64,000 nucleotides of DNA. Origin: Planctomycetaceae bacterium. GTDB lineage: Bacteria > Planctomycetota > Planctomycetia > Planctomycetales > Planctomycetaceae. Shown one piece after another: positions 15,503 to 24,606 of this stretch. Under the pieces are notes generated by a model. The model was not told where the DNA came from. It ran no database searches and saw only the letters and a program-made list of their open reading frames with translations. A program made the position numbers and the translations under genes. The stretch covers positions 62,001 to 126,000 of the forward strand of contig JAKFUF010000062.1 of assembly GCA_021732845.1 (NCBI GenBank), read 5' to 3'. Every line of letters starts with the position of its first letter. Positions within the stretch are counted from its first letter, which is position 1.

Positions 15503-18409
15503 GTGACCTGGTTGATCTCCTGCGGCCTGCAGAATGTCGCCATCGCGCTGCTGCTGGCTGTTCTGGTGTGGTGCCTGACCCGGCTCCGGAAGAATCCGCC
15601 TGTCGCACACCTGATGTGGCTGCTCGTGTTGCTGAAGCTCATCACCCCGCCGCTGATCAGCTTTGAGGTATGGACACCGTCCGAGAATCCCTCCGTGACG
15701 GGCATCTCCCAGACGGCGGATCGTGCAGAAGCGGGGCTGGAACATTCGATCGGTGTTTCGCGGGCTGACGCCCCCATGGCGGTAGTGGCCGCCGGCAAAG
15801 CGAACGCCCCTCCCCCTGTGGCGGACATTGCCCACGGTCAACAGTCGCGGCCTGCCGCATCACCGCGTCCCATCATGGCGGAGGCCTGGCATGCGCTGAG
15901 TCCCCTCCTGCTCTGGAGCTGGATCGCGGGAACATTGCTGATGACACTGCTCACGGGCGTTCGCAGCGTTCGCTTTCACCAACGGCTGGCCGGAATGCTG
16001 CCCGCGTCGCAGCGCCTGCAAGACCTCGCCGCCGATGTGGCCGGGCGGATGGGGTTGCGGCAAATTCCCCAGGTGCGCGTGGCTGACGGCACGTTCGCAC
16101 CGCTTGTCTGGTGGGCCGGGCGGCGAGCCACGGTCGTGCTTCCACGCCGAATGCTGGACTCGTTAACCGAACCGCAAATCGCGATGGTGCTGGCGCATGA
16201 GCTGGCTCATCTGCGCCGACACGACCATTGGGTCCGGGTCATCGAATTGCTGGCCGCGCTCCTGTACTGGTGGAACCCGATGGTCTGGTGGGTGCGGAGG
16301 CAACTGCACGCGGTGGAAGAACAATGCTGCGATGCCTGGGTGGCGTGGATCTATCCCGACGGCAATCTGGACTACGCACAATGCCTGTTCCAGGCGGTCG
16401 AGATCCGGTCCTCGCAAGTTTCGCCGCTGACGCTGGCAAGTCCGTTTCTGAATCCCCACACCCTGAAAGAGAGAATCGAGATGGTCCTGAAAAATGGCAC
16501 GCCGCGGACCGCAACTCGGGGTGCGGTGCTATTGCTGCTGATCGCCGCGGTGCTGGTGATCCCCACGGGACTGCGGAGCGGCGGGCCACGCGTAGCCGCC
16601 GCCCCGCCGGGTGCCAATGCCAGCGAGCGCAAAGCGGGTGAGCCCAAAGCGGGTAACCCGGCACGGGCCACGGCTCCGGCTGCGGAGGCTGCTGCCGTTG
16701 CACCAATCGCCAAAGCCTACCTGCCGTTTCAAGGCACCTGGTCCATTGAGTCTTATGGCTCCCTGAAGTGGCCCGCCGACGGGGACGAAGCGCGATCCTG
16801 GCGTTGGACAATTCGCAACCAGGAAATCTCCTGGACCCGTCCGGGACGGGCAACGGTCAGGCTGTCCTTTGTTGTCGATCCCGCATTCTCCCGGGACCCC
16901 AAGAAATGGCCGAATGACATCGAATTGACGGTCCTTGACGGTCCGGACAACGGACAGAAATGTCTGGGAACGTTTTATTGGTTTGCTGACACGGAAGTCC
17001 TGTGGCTCTGTTTTCGGGAGCCCGGCGCGAAGGCTGGCCGGCCCACCGGCATGAGTTTCAATGGCCATGACCAACAAACACTGCTGGCTTTGCGGCCCGC
17101 CAGTCCCGAGTCTGAAGCCACACCGTCAGCCAAGGCCCCACCCGTTGCCGCGGCCGGCGGCAGCCCGCTGGCGACGGAGCTGCAGGTGTTTCAGGGAACG
17201 TGGGGCTTCGGTGCCTGTGAATCCGTCTTATGGTCCGCCGAACTTGCCGAGCTGCAAAAATCGTGGAGCTGGGAAGTCAAAGGCCAGGAAATCACCTGGA
17301 TCCGCCAGGGGCATGATCCTGTCCGGCTGTCCTTCTCGGTCGACCCGAGCAAGACTCCAAACGAAATCAATTTCACATTTCTCGACGGACCGGACCAAGG
17401 CGAAAAATGTCTGGCAATTTACGAGTTCGAGCGGAATAGTTTGTGGGTGAATTTGAATGAGCCAAAGGCAAACCTGGACCGTCCGACAAAGATGAGTTTC
17501 CGGTCTTACGAGAAACGCTCCATGCTCATTCTGCAGCGCAGGATGCCGGCTCCGCCACCAGGCGAGCCACGGCCCGCGAAGGTGACGCCAATCCCCGTGG
17601 CTTCCGTCCCTGGACCAAAGCCTCCCGGTTTGGAGCCCATGTCGTTCAAGGGATTGCATGACATCGAAGCGTTCGATTCAGAAAAATGGGTGGCGACGCC
17701 AGCGGATTACGCGAGCTGGACATGGAAATTCGACGGGCGGGAGATCCTCTGGAACCGTCCGAACCACGAACCGCTCCGCTTGTCTTACACCGTCGACACA
17801 ACGACGTCGCCCTGGCAGATCGACCTGACTTTCCTCAACGGCCCGGACAAGGGGGAACAATGCCCGGGAATCTTCCAGTGGTCGAGACACCGGATGCTGA
17901 TCTGGTTCAAAAACCCCGGAATCAAATCGGGGCGTCCCAAGAGCATCGTGCCGCTAAAACCGGGAAGCGAACAGACCTCCCTCACCCTCGTTCCCGCGGA
18001 AGTCTTGCCCATCGCCGATGAACTTCAGGCACTCCAGGGAACGTGGAAATTCGCCATCTACTATTCAGACTGGTGGCCCGAGCGGATCAGCAACCCTCCC
18101 ATCACCTGGTCCCCCTGGCGCTGGACCATCAAGGGCAATGTGATCCGCTGGAGCGGCATGAAGGTCGACGATGTGCGGCTGTCGTTCACGCTGGACCCGT
18201 CCAAGTCGCCGCGGCAGATCGACCTGACCTTCCTGGATGGGCCGCACAAGGGTAAAAAACTGCGAGGAATTTATCAGTTTTATGCCGGAGATGGCTGCAA
18301 CATCTGCTTCGCCGACCCGGAAGCGAATGTCGATCGTCCTACGGAAAACTCCTATTCCACGAACGAGGGCCGCACGATGGTCTCGATCGAGAAAGTCGAG
18401 CCCAAATAG
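15503..18409 (+). CDS. M56 (BlaR1-like) metallopeptidase with four TIGR03067-like repeats
   Basis: The 968-residue membrane protein starts at GTG 15503 after AAGAGAGG. The N-terminal third is the M56 domain: transmembrane helices at about 8-25, 33-52, 135-155 and 335-355, and the zinc motif HELAH at 232-236 with a downstream Glu-rich region (AVEEQCCDAW). After a Pro/Ala linker come four tandem repeats of about 120 residues (about 407-534, 560-678, 712-830, 841-968). Each has an FQGTW-like start, a WxWxxxxxEIxW strand, a VRLSF strand and FLDGPDxGxKC. These match the planctomycete TIGR03067 type. They sit where BlaR1 carries its penicillin sensor and may serve as an alternative extracytoplasmic sensor. 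Confidence 0.88.
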   Translation: MTWLISCGLQNVAIALLLAVLVWCLTRLRKNPPVAHLMWLLVLLKLITPPLISFEVWTPSENPSVTGISQTADRAEAGLEHSIGVSRADAPMAVVAAGKANAPPPVADIAHGQQSRPAASPRPIMAEAWHALSPLLLWSWIAGTLLMTLLTGVRSVRFHQRLAGMLPASQRLQDLAADVAGRMGLRQIPQVRVADGTFAPLVWWAGRRATVVLPRRMLDSLTEPQIAMVLAHELAHLRRHDHWVRVIELLAALLYWWNPMVWWVRRQLHAVEEQCCDAWVAWIYPDGNLDYAQCLFQAVEIRSSQVSPLTLASPFLNPHTLKERIEMVLKNGTPRTATRGAVLLLLIAAVLVIPTGLRSGGPRVAAAPPGANASERKAGEPKAGNPARATAPAAEAAAVAPIAKAYLPFQGTWSIESYGSLKWPADGDEARSWRWTIRNQEISWTRPGRATVRLSFVVDPAFSRDPKKWPNDIELTVLDGPDNGQKCLGTFYWFADTEVLWLCFREPGAKAGRPTGMSFNGHDQQTLLALRPASPESEATPSAKAPPVAAAGGSPLATELQVFQGTWGFGACESVLWSAELAELQKSWSWEVKGQEITWIRQGHDPVRLSFSVDPSKTPNEINFTFLDGPDQGEKCLAIYEFERNSLWVNLNEPKANLDRPTKMSFRSYEKRSMLILQRRMPAPPPGEPRPAKVTPIPVASVPGPKPPGLEPMSFKGLHDIEAFDSEKWVATPADYASWTWKFDGREILWNRPNHEPLRLSYTVDTTTSPWQIDLTFLNGPDKGEQCPGIFQWSRHRMLIWFKNPGIKSGRPKSIVPLKPGSEQTSLTLVPAEVLPIADELQALQGTWKFAIYYSDWWPERISNPPITWSPWRWTIKGNVIRWSGMKVDDVRLSFTLDPSKSPRQIDLTFLDGPHKGKKLRGIYQFYAGDGCNICFADPEANVDRPTENSYSTNEGRTMVSIEKVEPK

Positions 18410-18412
18410 CTT

Positions 18413-20425
18413 CTACACGCTCATCTCTCGCCACAGGCGAGCCATCACATCGGTCGAGTCTTTTCCCGGGGCCTGCGCGGCGTAGGCCATGCGGGCGTAG
18501 ATCTGAGCCATTTGCTGCACGTCGTTGGCCATTAGCGGCACCTGCCGGGCAATGGTGTCCGCGAACTCCAGCGGGGTTTGCTCGGGGCGGCGCGGCAGAT
18601 TGTTGTCAGCCGCCCATGCCTGCAGGGCGTCGAACGTGAGCCGCACCAGTTCTGCCGGTTTGAGCCTGGAGGCACGTCCGGATGCGAACGGATCCTCGAA
18701 GCTGGAGAAGGACCGCACGGGCAATGCCGGTTCCAAATTTTCCGCGTCATCTGCTGCCGCTGCTGGCCTGCCCCGCAGGCCAAACAAACCGCACAGTTCG
18801 GCCCAGATCCGCGACAACCCCTCCAGGAAAGTCCTCCAGTTGCGCCAGACGAACCAAGCGGCAGCCACCGCCAGCACGGCCCAGAAAATCCAGCGTCCAA
18901 ACACCGTGAGCCACTCACCCATTTTTGAAAACAATTCTGACGGGCTAGGAGGCGGCTCTTTGGCGGGCTGGTCCTGTTGCGGCAATGGCTGCGGCGCTTG
19001 CTGTTGCTGCTGCTGACCCTGTTGTTGTTGCGGTGGCGGTTGTTGTGGCTGCGGACCTTGTTGGGGCTGGCCCTGCTGAGGCTGGTCGGGCTTGGGCGGT
19101 TGTCCCTGTTGTTGCGGTTGTGCCTGCGGTTGATTTTGGGGGGCGGCGTTTGGATCCGGTTTCTGCCCGGCTTGAGGATCCGCTGGTGGTTTGTCTTTGG
19201 CGTTGGCCGGCGGTGGCTCGTCGGCCTGCATTTCGGGCGGAGGTTTGCCCGCGTTGGCCTGCTGCTCGGCGGGCTGATCGGGCATGTTCTCCGGAGGTAC
19301 GGCGGGATTTTGGTCGTTCTGTGCGTTTTGCTGGTCGGGATTTTGAGCGCCTTCATCAGGCTTGCCGTTCGGATCCTGCTGCTTCCCCGGCTGCGCATTG
19401 GGATCCGGCCCCTGCGGCGGCTGCGCAGGATTGTTGCCGGCTGGCCCCTCGGGATTGGGTGGCTGGGCGGGTTGATCGGGCTTTCCTGGCTGCCCCTTCC
19501 CGGCAGCACCCTCACCCTTTTCGCCGCCATCCCGCTGGAAGGCGTGCTTGGACGCTTCCCCCAGTTGGGCGACTTGCTTGAATAGATCGGTCGGAGCGGC
19601 TGAACTGTCCGGCCGGGGCAGGAGCAGGGCGAGGCCGAGAATCACCCCGATCAGCACGAGTCCCGTCGTGAGCCACGAAAGCGTCATGGTGGCGGGCATG
19701 GTCAGTTTGCGCTGTCGCAAATATCGCCGCAGCCCCAGAAAGCTGGTGGTCAGCAGCAGCCCCAGCGACGCGGCGACATAGATCATCAACAACTGAAAGG
19801 CGAAATTCCGGCGGGCCGTGTCCGACGCCGGAATTCTCAACTGCCCCAATCCGAACAGCGGCAGCGCGGCGAGCGCGAAATAAACGACCCACACGCCTGG
19901 GGCTCGATTTTTCTTCTTCCCAAACCAGCGCTGCAACCACCCCGAGACAGGATCGCCGGATTCTCTCGCATCGTCATCGGGCACCTGCTCGCCCTGGTCC
20001 ATGCCCGCCGACTGCAACAGGCCTACCCCGGTGGCGTCCTCCGAGTCGTCGATGAGGGTGCAGTCGAACGTGAGCCGGTGAATCGACCACCAGATGACGG
20101 CGAGTATGGCCAGCGCGGCAAGCGCCCCGTCGGGTGCGAGCCGAAAACAGGCGAGCCCCGTGGCGACGGCCAGCCCGCCTCCCAGCGCCATCGCCCGTTC
20201 GGTTCCCTGTTCAATCGCCACCCGCGACACGAGGACCGAGGCAAAGACAAACCAGCCCAGGATCCAGCGCGTCCGCTCGGCATACTGACCGGCCGCATAC
20301 TGTCCCGAATAAGCCAGCTCCAGCAGAAAGAACGCGAGACTTCCGGCCACCGCCATGATCAGCACCGGGCTGATGGCGATGACGACATAATCCGCGAGCG
20401 ACTTTTCCAGCCGAACCCTGGCCAT
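18413..20425 (-). CDS. DUF4129 membrane protein with long Pro/Gln-rich linker
   Basis: The 670-residue protein has about six transmembrane helices in the first 290 residues and one more near 525-545. Between them lies a roughly 190-residue low-complexity tract of Pro, Gln, Asn, Gly and Lys (GQPGKPDQPAQPP, QQQQGQQQQQQ). The C-terminal 110 residues are the DUF4129 domain (ELVRLTFDALQAWA, RRPEQTPLEFA), seen in transglutaminase/MoxR-linked systems. The gene is downstream of the ABC cluster on the same strand and converges with the M56 gene, 3 bases between stops. A BatA-type partner is encoded at 45.4 kb; moxR and DUF58 genes are not in the window. Confidence 0.82.
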   Translation of the reverse strand: MARVRLEKSLADYVVIAISPVLIMAVAGSLAFFLLELAYSGQYAAGQYAERTRWILGWFVFASVLVSRVAIEQGTERAMALGGGLAVATGLACFRLAPDGALAALAILAVIWWSIHRLTFDCTLIDDSEDATGVGLLQSAGMDQGEQVPDDDARESGDPVSGWLQRWFGKKKNRAPGVWVVYFALAALPLFGLGQLRIPASDTARRNFAFQLLMIYVAASLGLLLTTSFLGLRRYLRQRKLTMPATMTLSWLTTGLVLIGVILGLALLLPRPDSSAAPTDLFKQVAQLGEASKHAFQRDGGEKGEGAAGKGQPGKPDQPAQPPNPEGPAGNNPAQPPQGPDPNAQPGKQQDPNGKPDEGAQNPDQQNAQNDQNPAVPPENMPDQPAEQQANAGKPPPEMQADEPPPANAKDKPPADPQAGQKPDPNAAPQNQPQAQPQQQGQPPKPDQPQQGQPQQGPQPQQPPPQQQQGQQQQQQAPQPLPQQDQPAKEPPPSPSELFSKMGEWLTVFGRWIFWAVLAVAAAWFVWRNWRTFLEGLSRIWAELCGLFGLRGRPAAAADDAENLEPALPVRSFSSFEDPFASGRASRLKPAELVRLTFDALQAWAADNNLPRRPEQTPLEFADTIARQVPLMANDVQQMAQIYARMAYAAQAPGKDSTDVMARLWREMSV

Positions 20426-20523
20426 GGGAGGAACTCAGGGGTGCAACAAAATTGACCTCAACCAATGTGGATCTTGTCAGGAAGGGACTGATGCCACAAC
20501 GATTCTGGTCTAAAGAATTTCAG

Positions 20524-20579
20524 ATCTCAGATTTCACCGTCGGTGAGCTGAGCTGAGGCCTGACAGTGAAATCTGAGAT
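20524..20579. repeat. Inverted repeat of GAAATCTGAGAT type
   Basis: ATCTCAGATTTCAC (20524-20537) and its exact complement GTGAAATCTGAGAT (20566-20579) flank a 28-base loop. It is a short member of the GAAATCTGAAAT palindrome family seen at 57351-57504 and 61100-61250. It lies between two minus-strand genes. Confidence 0.85.
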
Positions 20580-20693
20580 TCTTAAGACCGACCACAAGGA
20601 TCCATCACTCAACCGACCCGCATGATCTGCAGCCAGTGGCGGATTTGTCATTGGTTCACAGCCAATCTTGTCTCACGCTGCCCTTCGGCAAGG

Positions 20694-22484
20694 TCATCCC
20701 ACCTTGGCAGGTTTGGCGGTGCCCTGGTTCGCCGGTCGGGCGAGGTTGCTCTTCCGGCGGCGTTTGATCTCGTCTTCGATTTGCTTCAGCATGCCGCGCC
20801 GCCGTTCGAACATCGCCTTCATGGGGTAGTTCTCGGGAATCGGCTCGTTTTGCAGGCCGAGGGCCTCGCGCCATTCGACCAGCGCCACCATCATGTTCTC
20901 GATCAGGTCGTCGTCGTCCATCAAGTCCCGATGGAAGCTGAGGGAGAGTTCGAACTTCTCCAGACCAGAATACAGCAGCCGGGCGGCTTCTTTTTCGTCA
21001 GCGGCAAACAGCGCCTGCTCGCCGTTGTACAGTTCGCGGTGGGCTTCGACGATCGAGCGGCGTTCGATCCGACGTTCCAGTTTCTGGTTGTCGTTCGTGC
21101 CACCTTCGCCGTTCTTCGCTGCCACGATCGGTTCGAAGGGAATCGCCGTGGTGTTCCATGTCAGCTTCACGGCGGGGACAGGCTGGGTGACAACCTCGGC
21201 CCGAATCGCGTCGAATTCTGGGTCTCCAGCTTTCTTCCACAGCTCGACCAGCGCCTTGGCCACGTCGGCCGGATCGCCAGACTTGGCGGTCAGGGCACGT
21301 GTCTTCCCGTTCAGCGTGACCGTCAGCATGTCGCCGGGCTCGACTTCAACCGGAGTGAGGATGTCGATGTTGCGTTCGGATTCCATCAGGATCCGGGCGC
21401 GCCAATAGGGGTAGTTCGTCATCTTCCAGTACTGTTCAATCCAGCGCGACTTGCGGGAATCGTTGCGGAGGATTTTGCGGTCAGCCTCGGCCTGCCGCGC
21501 GAATTCTTCACCGGACGTTTCGAGCTTGATTTTGCCGGCCTCGGTTTCGATTTCATCCTGGCCGTAGATCGTGGTCCAGTCGATGAACGACTGTGCCCAG
21601 GCTTCCTGAGCGACTTCGTCGAACAGCCCTTCTTTCTGCAGAGCCTGGGCGTACTCGATCTGGGCGCGCATCGGTGAGCCACGGAACAACTCGCGGGCCA
21701 TGATGTGCTGGTTGGCACGCCCTTCCGTCTTTGCCGCCAATTCGCGTTCGTTGGCGTCCGTCAGCCAGCCTTTGGCGACGAGCCAGTTGTCCTTTCCGAG
21801 TTCATTCAGCTCGGTGTCGTAACCCAGTTCGAACCGTTTCTTTCGCTTGCGAAAGTCGGGCTCCGGGTCGTTCGGATCGGGTTCGGGATCGGGATACGGG
21901 GTGCCAAACTGGTCGTGGCCGCGGAAGTAGTTGCGAAACTGCCGCCACTCGTCGGACCGGCCAATCTTGTGACCCGTCCAGTGACCGAGATACCAATAAA
22001 GTTCGGGGTGCCGCTGGTTCCGGTCGCGGCCCTTCTTGATGAACTTGATCCCTTCCTTGACCCAGTAATACCGGTCCGACACCGCGTCCCATTCCTGGGA
22101 GACATTGTAGGCCAGATTCCAGCCCTGGAAGTTCCAGACTTTCACATAGTGCGGCTGGAGCAGGATGATCGAATTCGTGGTGGCCCGCATTTCGGCCCAC
22201 TCTTTTCGCTTCTGTTGCTCGATCGCTTCCTGCCAAAGCTGGCTCGACGCCAGGCCACGCATCCCCAGCAGCACCAGATTCATGGTCGAGCTGGCGGGGT
22301 CGACATCGCCCAGTGAGGTCTCCCCCAGCTCATAATCCGCCCGCATCCGGGCCAGCTCGCCCACGAGGCGCTCTTGCTTGCCCGTTGCGCCGGCAGGCAT
22401 CCCGAGCCACACGATCGGGCCGATCAGCACGATCATGCCCAGCAGATACAGCATCTTGCGCTGGAAGGACGACAGCGAATTCAT
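20694..22484 (-). CDS. Conserved membrane-anchored protein linked to ABC exporter
   Basis: The 596-residue protein starts at ATG 22484 (MNSLSSFQRKML) with one N-terminal transmembrane segment (about 10-32) and a large soluble part rich in Trp, Arg and Glu. Motifs such as WNFQGWNLAYNVSQEWD and WYLGHWTGHKIG are reminiscent of a planctomycete-specific family found downstream of ABC-2 permeases. No catalytic motif is visible. An in-frame start 48 bases upstream lies in an intergenic palindrome, so I rejected it. The gene follows the permease gene by 116 bases, suggesting an accessory role in export. Confidence 0.75.
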   Translation of the reverse strand: MNSLSSFQRKMLYLLGMIVLIGPIVWLGMPAGATGKQERLVGELARMRADYELGETSLGDVDPASSTMNLVLLGMRGLASSQLWQEAIEQQKRKEWAEMRATTNSIILLQPHYVKVWNFQGWNLAYNVSQEWDAVSDRYYWVKEGIKFIKKGRDRNQRHPELYWYLGHWTGHKIGRSDEWRQFRNYFRGHDQFGTPYPDPEPDPNDPEPDFRKRKKRFELGYDTELNELGKDNWLVAKGWLTDANERELAAKTEGRANQHIMARELFRGSPMRAQIEYAQALQKEGLFDEVAQEAWAQSFIDWTTIYGQDEIETEAGKIKLETSGEEFARQAEADRKILRNDSRKSRWIEQYWKMTNYPYWRARILMESERNIDILTPVEVEPGDMLTVTLNGKTRALTAKSGDPADVAKALVELWKKAGDPEFDAIRAEVVTQPVPAVKLTWNTTAIPFEPIVAAKNGEGGTNDNQKLERRIERRSIVEAHRELYNGEQALFAADEKEAARLLYSGLEKFELSLSFHRDLMDDDDLIENMMVALVEWREALGLQNEPIPENYPMKAMFERRRGMLKQIEDEIKRRRKSNLARPANQGTAKPAKVG

Positions 22485-22508
22485 GGCAGAAAACTCAGAG
22501 AATGATTC

Positions 22509-22586
22509 AATGACCAATGTCCCAATGACCAATGCTTTTGACCAGCGCTGTTTTTTGTGGCATTGGTCATTGTTTCATTGGTCATT
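22509..22586. repeat. ATGACCAATG palindrome between permease and accessory gene
   Basis: Arms of 27 bases (22509-22535 and 22560-22586) built from AATGACCAATG units pair with 3 mismatches around a 24-base loop. On the minus transcript this forms a strong hairpin between two genes of the ABC cluster, so it may attenuate or process the message. Confidence 0.85.
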
Positions 22587-22600
22587 AGGTCATTGCGAAG

Positions 22601-24508
22601 CTACTTCGCTTCCAACTCACGCATCTTCAGTGCGACGTGCCCGATGAAGATCCACGGGATCGCGAATCCGATGCTGATCAGCATGCACGGGAACACGACG
22701 TTGTCCCAGGGCACATCCAGTCCGTTGCTGATGTACGGATCCATGTTGAACAACTGGAAGTCGGGAATCACCAGCCGGATCACCCGCAGATAGTATTGCA
22801 GCGGCAGGTCCGCCAGATACATCGACTGGGCCTGAAATTTTGTCAGCGGCGTCGTCGGGTTCAGGTGATTGACGATGCGGTACATGCTTTCCAGCGGACC
22901 GCCGCCGGTGCCCGTGCTGGTCGACAAAAAATCGAGGAACGGCCGGATCAGATACCCGAGGGCCAGCACCTGCAGGGACAGGAACATCGCCACGAACGAC
23001 TTGACGAACGTGCTGCTGCACACGCCCAGCACCACGATGATCAGCATCCGCAGAGCCACGCCGATCAGCGATTTGGCGTAGCCTTCCAGGAACGTGCGGC
23101 TTTGCAGGCGAACCATCAGGTCGGTGCGGGCCATGCCGAGAAACTGTGCCCCCGTGAGGCAGCGGGCTTCGATGCGCATCGTGCCGTCGTGCATCACGTC
23201 CTTGAACAGGTCAATCTTTTCGCCTTCCTTGGTCTGCTGCGACCGGGGAACCGCGACGACGTTGCTGCGGAACTCGGAGACTTCGAAGGGAGGCAGCGGC
23301 ACTTCCAGCCGCTTGTAGGCATACTGCACGCCGTCGATCCCCTTGAGCACCGGGGAGAGCAGTTCGTCAGTGGGCGGCGCCCGCAGGATGACACGGCCTT
23401 CGTCGGGCTTCTTCGGATCGGCCACGGCAGAGGCGACAGAGTCCGTCAGCCAGGGATACTTCGACCGGTCGGCACTGTTCAGTGCCTGGGCAATCTCCCG
23501 TGCGGCGGCTTCGGGTGTCGAACCAGCGCTCACTTTGATCGACTGTTTGATCGCCCCTTGTTCCAACTCCAGCGTCCCCCCTGCCTTGGCGGCCGCGGGA
23601 GACACGGTGATTTGTCCATGTTCATTGATCAGCACAAACTGGCACAAGAGGCCCCGGTCCAGATTTCCCTTCCAGGTCCGAAACGCCTGGAAATGTGATT
23701 CCATCGTGACACCCGCATCGGTTTGGGCATCGGTGACAGACCGCCACTGGGGGTACGAAAATTCCCAGATCGCGCGGGCCTTTGTGTTGCCTTCGATGAA
23801 CGACCGCAGCATGAATTCGTCACCGACGTTCACGCCACCCTTGCTGTTGACCTTCCCCTCCCGGTCGCGAAACGTCATCGGACCATAGATGGGCACGCGG
23901 GCCTGCAATTGCACACGCGACGCGGGCGGAAGCATTCGCAAGATCCAAACATAGCCGATCGCGCCGGTCACCAGCAAAATGGTCATGCCGACGAAGAAGT
24001 AGCCAAAGATCCGGCCCAGGACGATCTCATGCTTGCGGATCGGCTTCGTGACTACCGTGTGCAGCGACCGGGCTTTGATGTCTTCCGGCAGCCCCATGCA
24101 CGACAGGATCCAGATGATCAGAAACAGCGGCCAGGCGATGGTGCGGACCACGAAGGACACATAGACCTTCAGGGCCAGTTCCGCATCGGTACCGGTGTCC
24201 GTCATGAACCAGCCGGCGAACATGTACAGGATGCCGAAGATCACGAATACATACAGCACCTTCCGCCGCAGGGCTTCGAGGATGGTGAGCCGCATGATCG
24301 CGCCGATTCGGCGGAAGGATGTCCCCGCCCAGTCGCCGAGGGCATCGCTGACTCCCGTCGTGAAGATGCCCACGCCGGCGGTCCCATTGGCGAAAATACT
24401 GGTCGCGAACAGGGTCACCAGCGCGATCAGCGTCAGAATGCCGACCACCGCCCCCCATTGTCCCAGGGAGAGGAGATAGTTGAACGGCTGAGGATCAAAC
24501 GACAGCAT
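22601..24508 (-). CDS. ABC-2 type transporter permease
   Basis: The 635-residue integral membrane protein has about eight hydrophobic segments: near 15-40, 82-102, 110-140, 175-195, and a cluster from about 475 to the C-terminus. The N-terminal helices are followed by LPEDIKARSLHTVVTKPIRKHEIVLGR, the amphipathic element typical of ABC-2/GldF-like permeases. A periplasmic domain of about 280 residues lies between helix groups. The ATPase gene is 98 bases upstream on the same strand, so the two form one exporter. The substrate is unknown; GldA/GldF-like systems act on envelope components. Confidence 0.85.
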   Translation of the reverse strand: MLSFDPQPFNYLLSLGQWGAVVGILTLIALVTLFATSIFANGTAGVGIFTTGVSDALGDWAGTSFRRIGAIMRLTILEALRRKVLYVFVIFGILYMFAGWFMTDTGTDAELALKVYVSFVVRTIAWPLFLIIWILSCMGLPEDIKARSLHTVVTKPIRKHEIVLGRIFGYFFVGMTILLVTGAIGYVWILRMLPPASRVQLQARVPIYGPMTFRDREGKVNSKGGVNVGDEFMLRSFIEGNTKARAIWEFSYPQWRSVTDAQTDAGVTMESHFQAFRTWKGNLDRGLLCQFVLINEHGQITVSPAAAKAGGTLELEQGAIKQSIKVSAGSTPEAAAREIAQALNSADRSKYPWLTDSVASAVADPKKPDEGRVILRAPPTDELLSPVLKGIDGVQYAYKRLEVPLPPFEVSEFRSNVVAVPRSQQTKEGEKIDLFKDVMHDGTMRIEARCLTGAQFLGMARTDLMVRLQSRTFLEGYAKSLIGVALRMLIIVVLGVCSSTFVKSFVAMFLSLQVLALGYLIRPFLDFLSTSTGTGGGPLESMYRIVNHLNPTTPLTKFQAQSMYLADLPLQYYLRVIRLVIPDFQLFNMDPYISNGLDVPWDNVVFPCMLISIGFAIPWIFIGHVALKMRELEAK

Positions 24509-24538
24509 CGAACTACCCGCGAAGATAATCTGCGAAAG

Positions 24539-24557
24539 CGTGGCTCAGTGAGCCACG
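24539..24557. repeat. Inverted pair of the GAGCCACG octamer
   Basis: CGTGGCTCA-G-TGAGCCACG is a 9-bp perfect hairpin made of two copies of the window's over-represented octamer. It lies between the ABC ATPase and permease genes. Inverted pairs of uptake sequences between genes are known in Neisseria and Haemophilus; the parallel is inference. Confidence 0.9.
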
Positions 24558-24606
24558 GAGAAATTGCGACGGTACGATTTGGGAGCGACGCGAACTGGTG
24601 CCGGCA

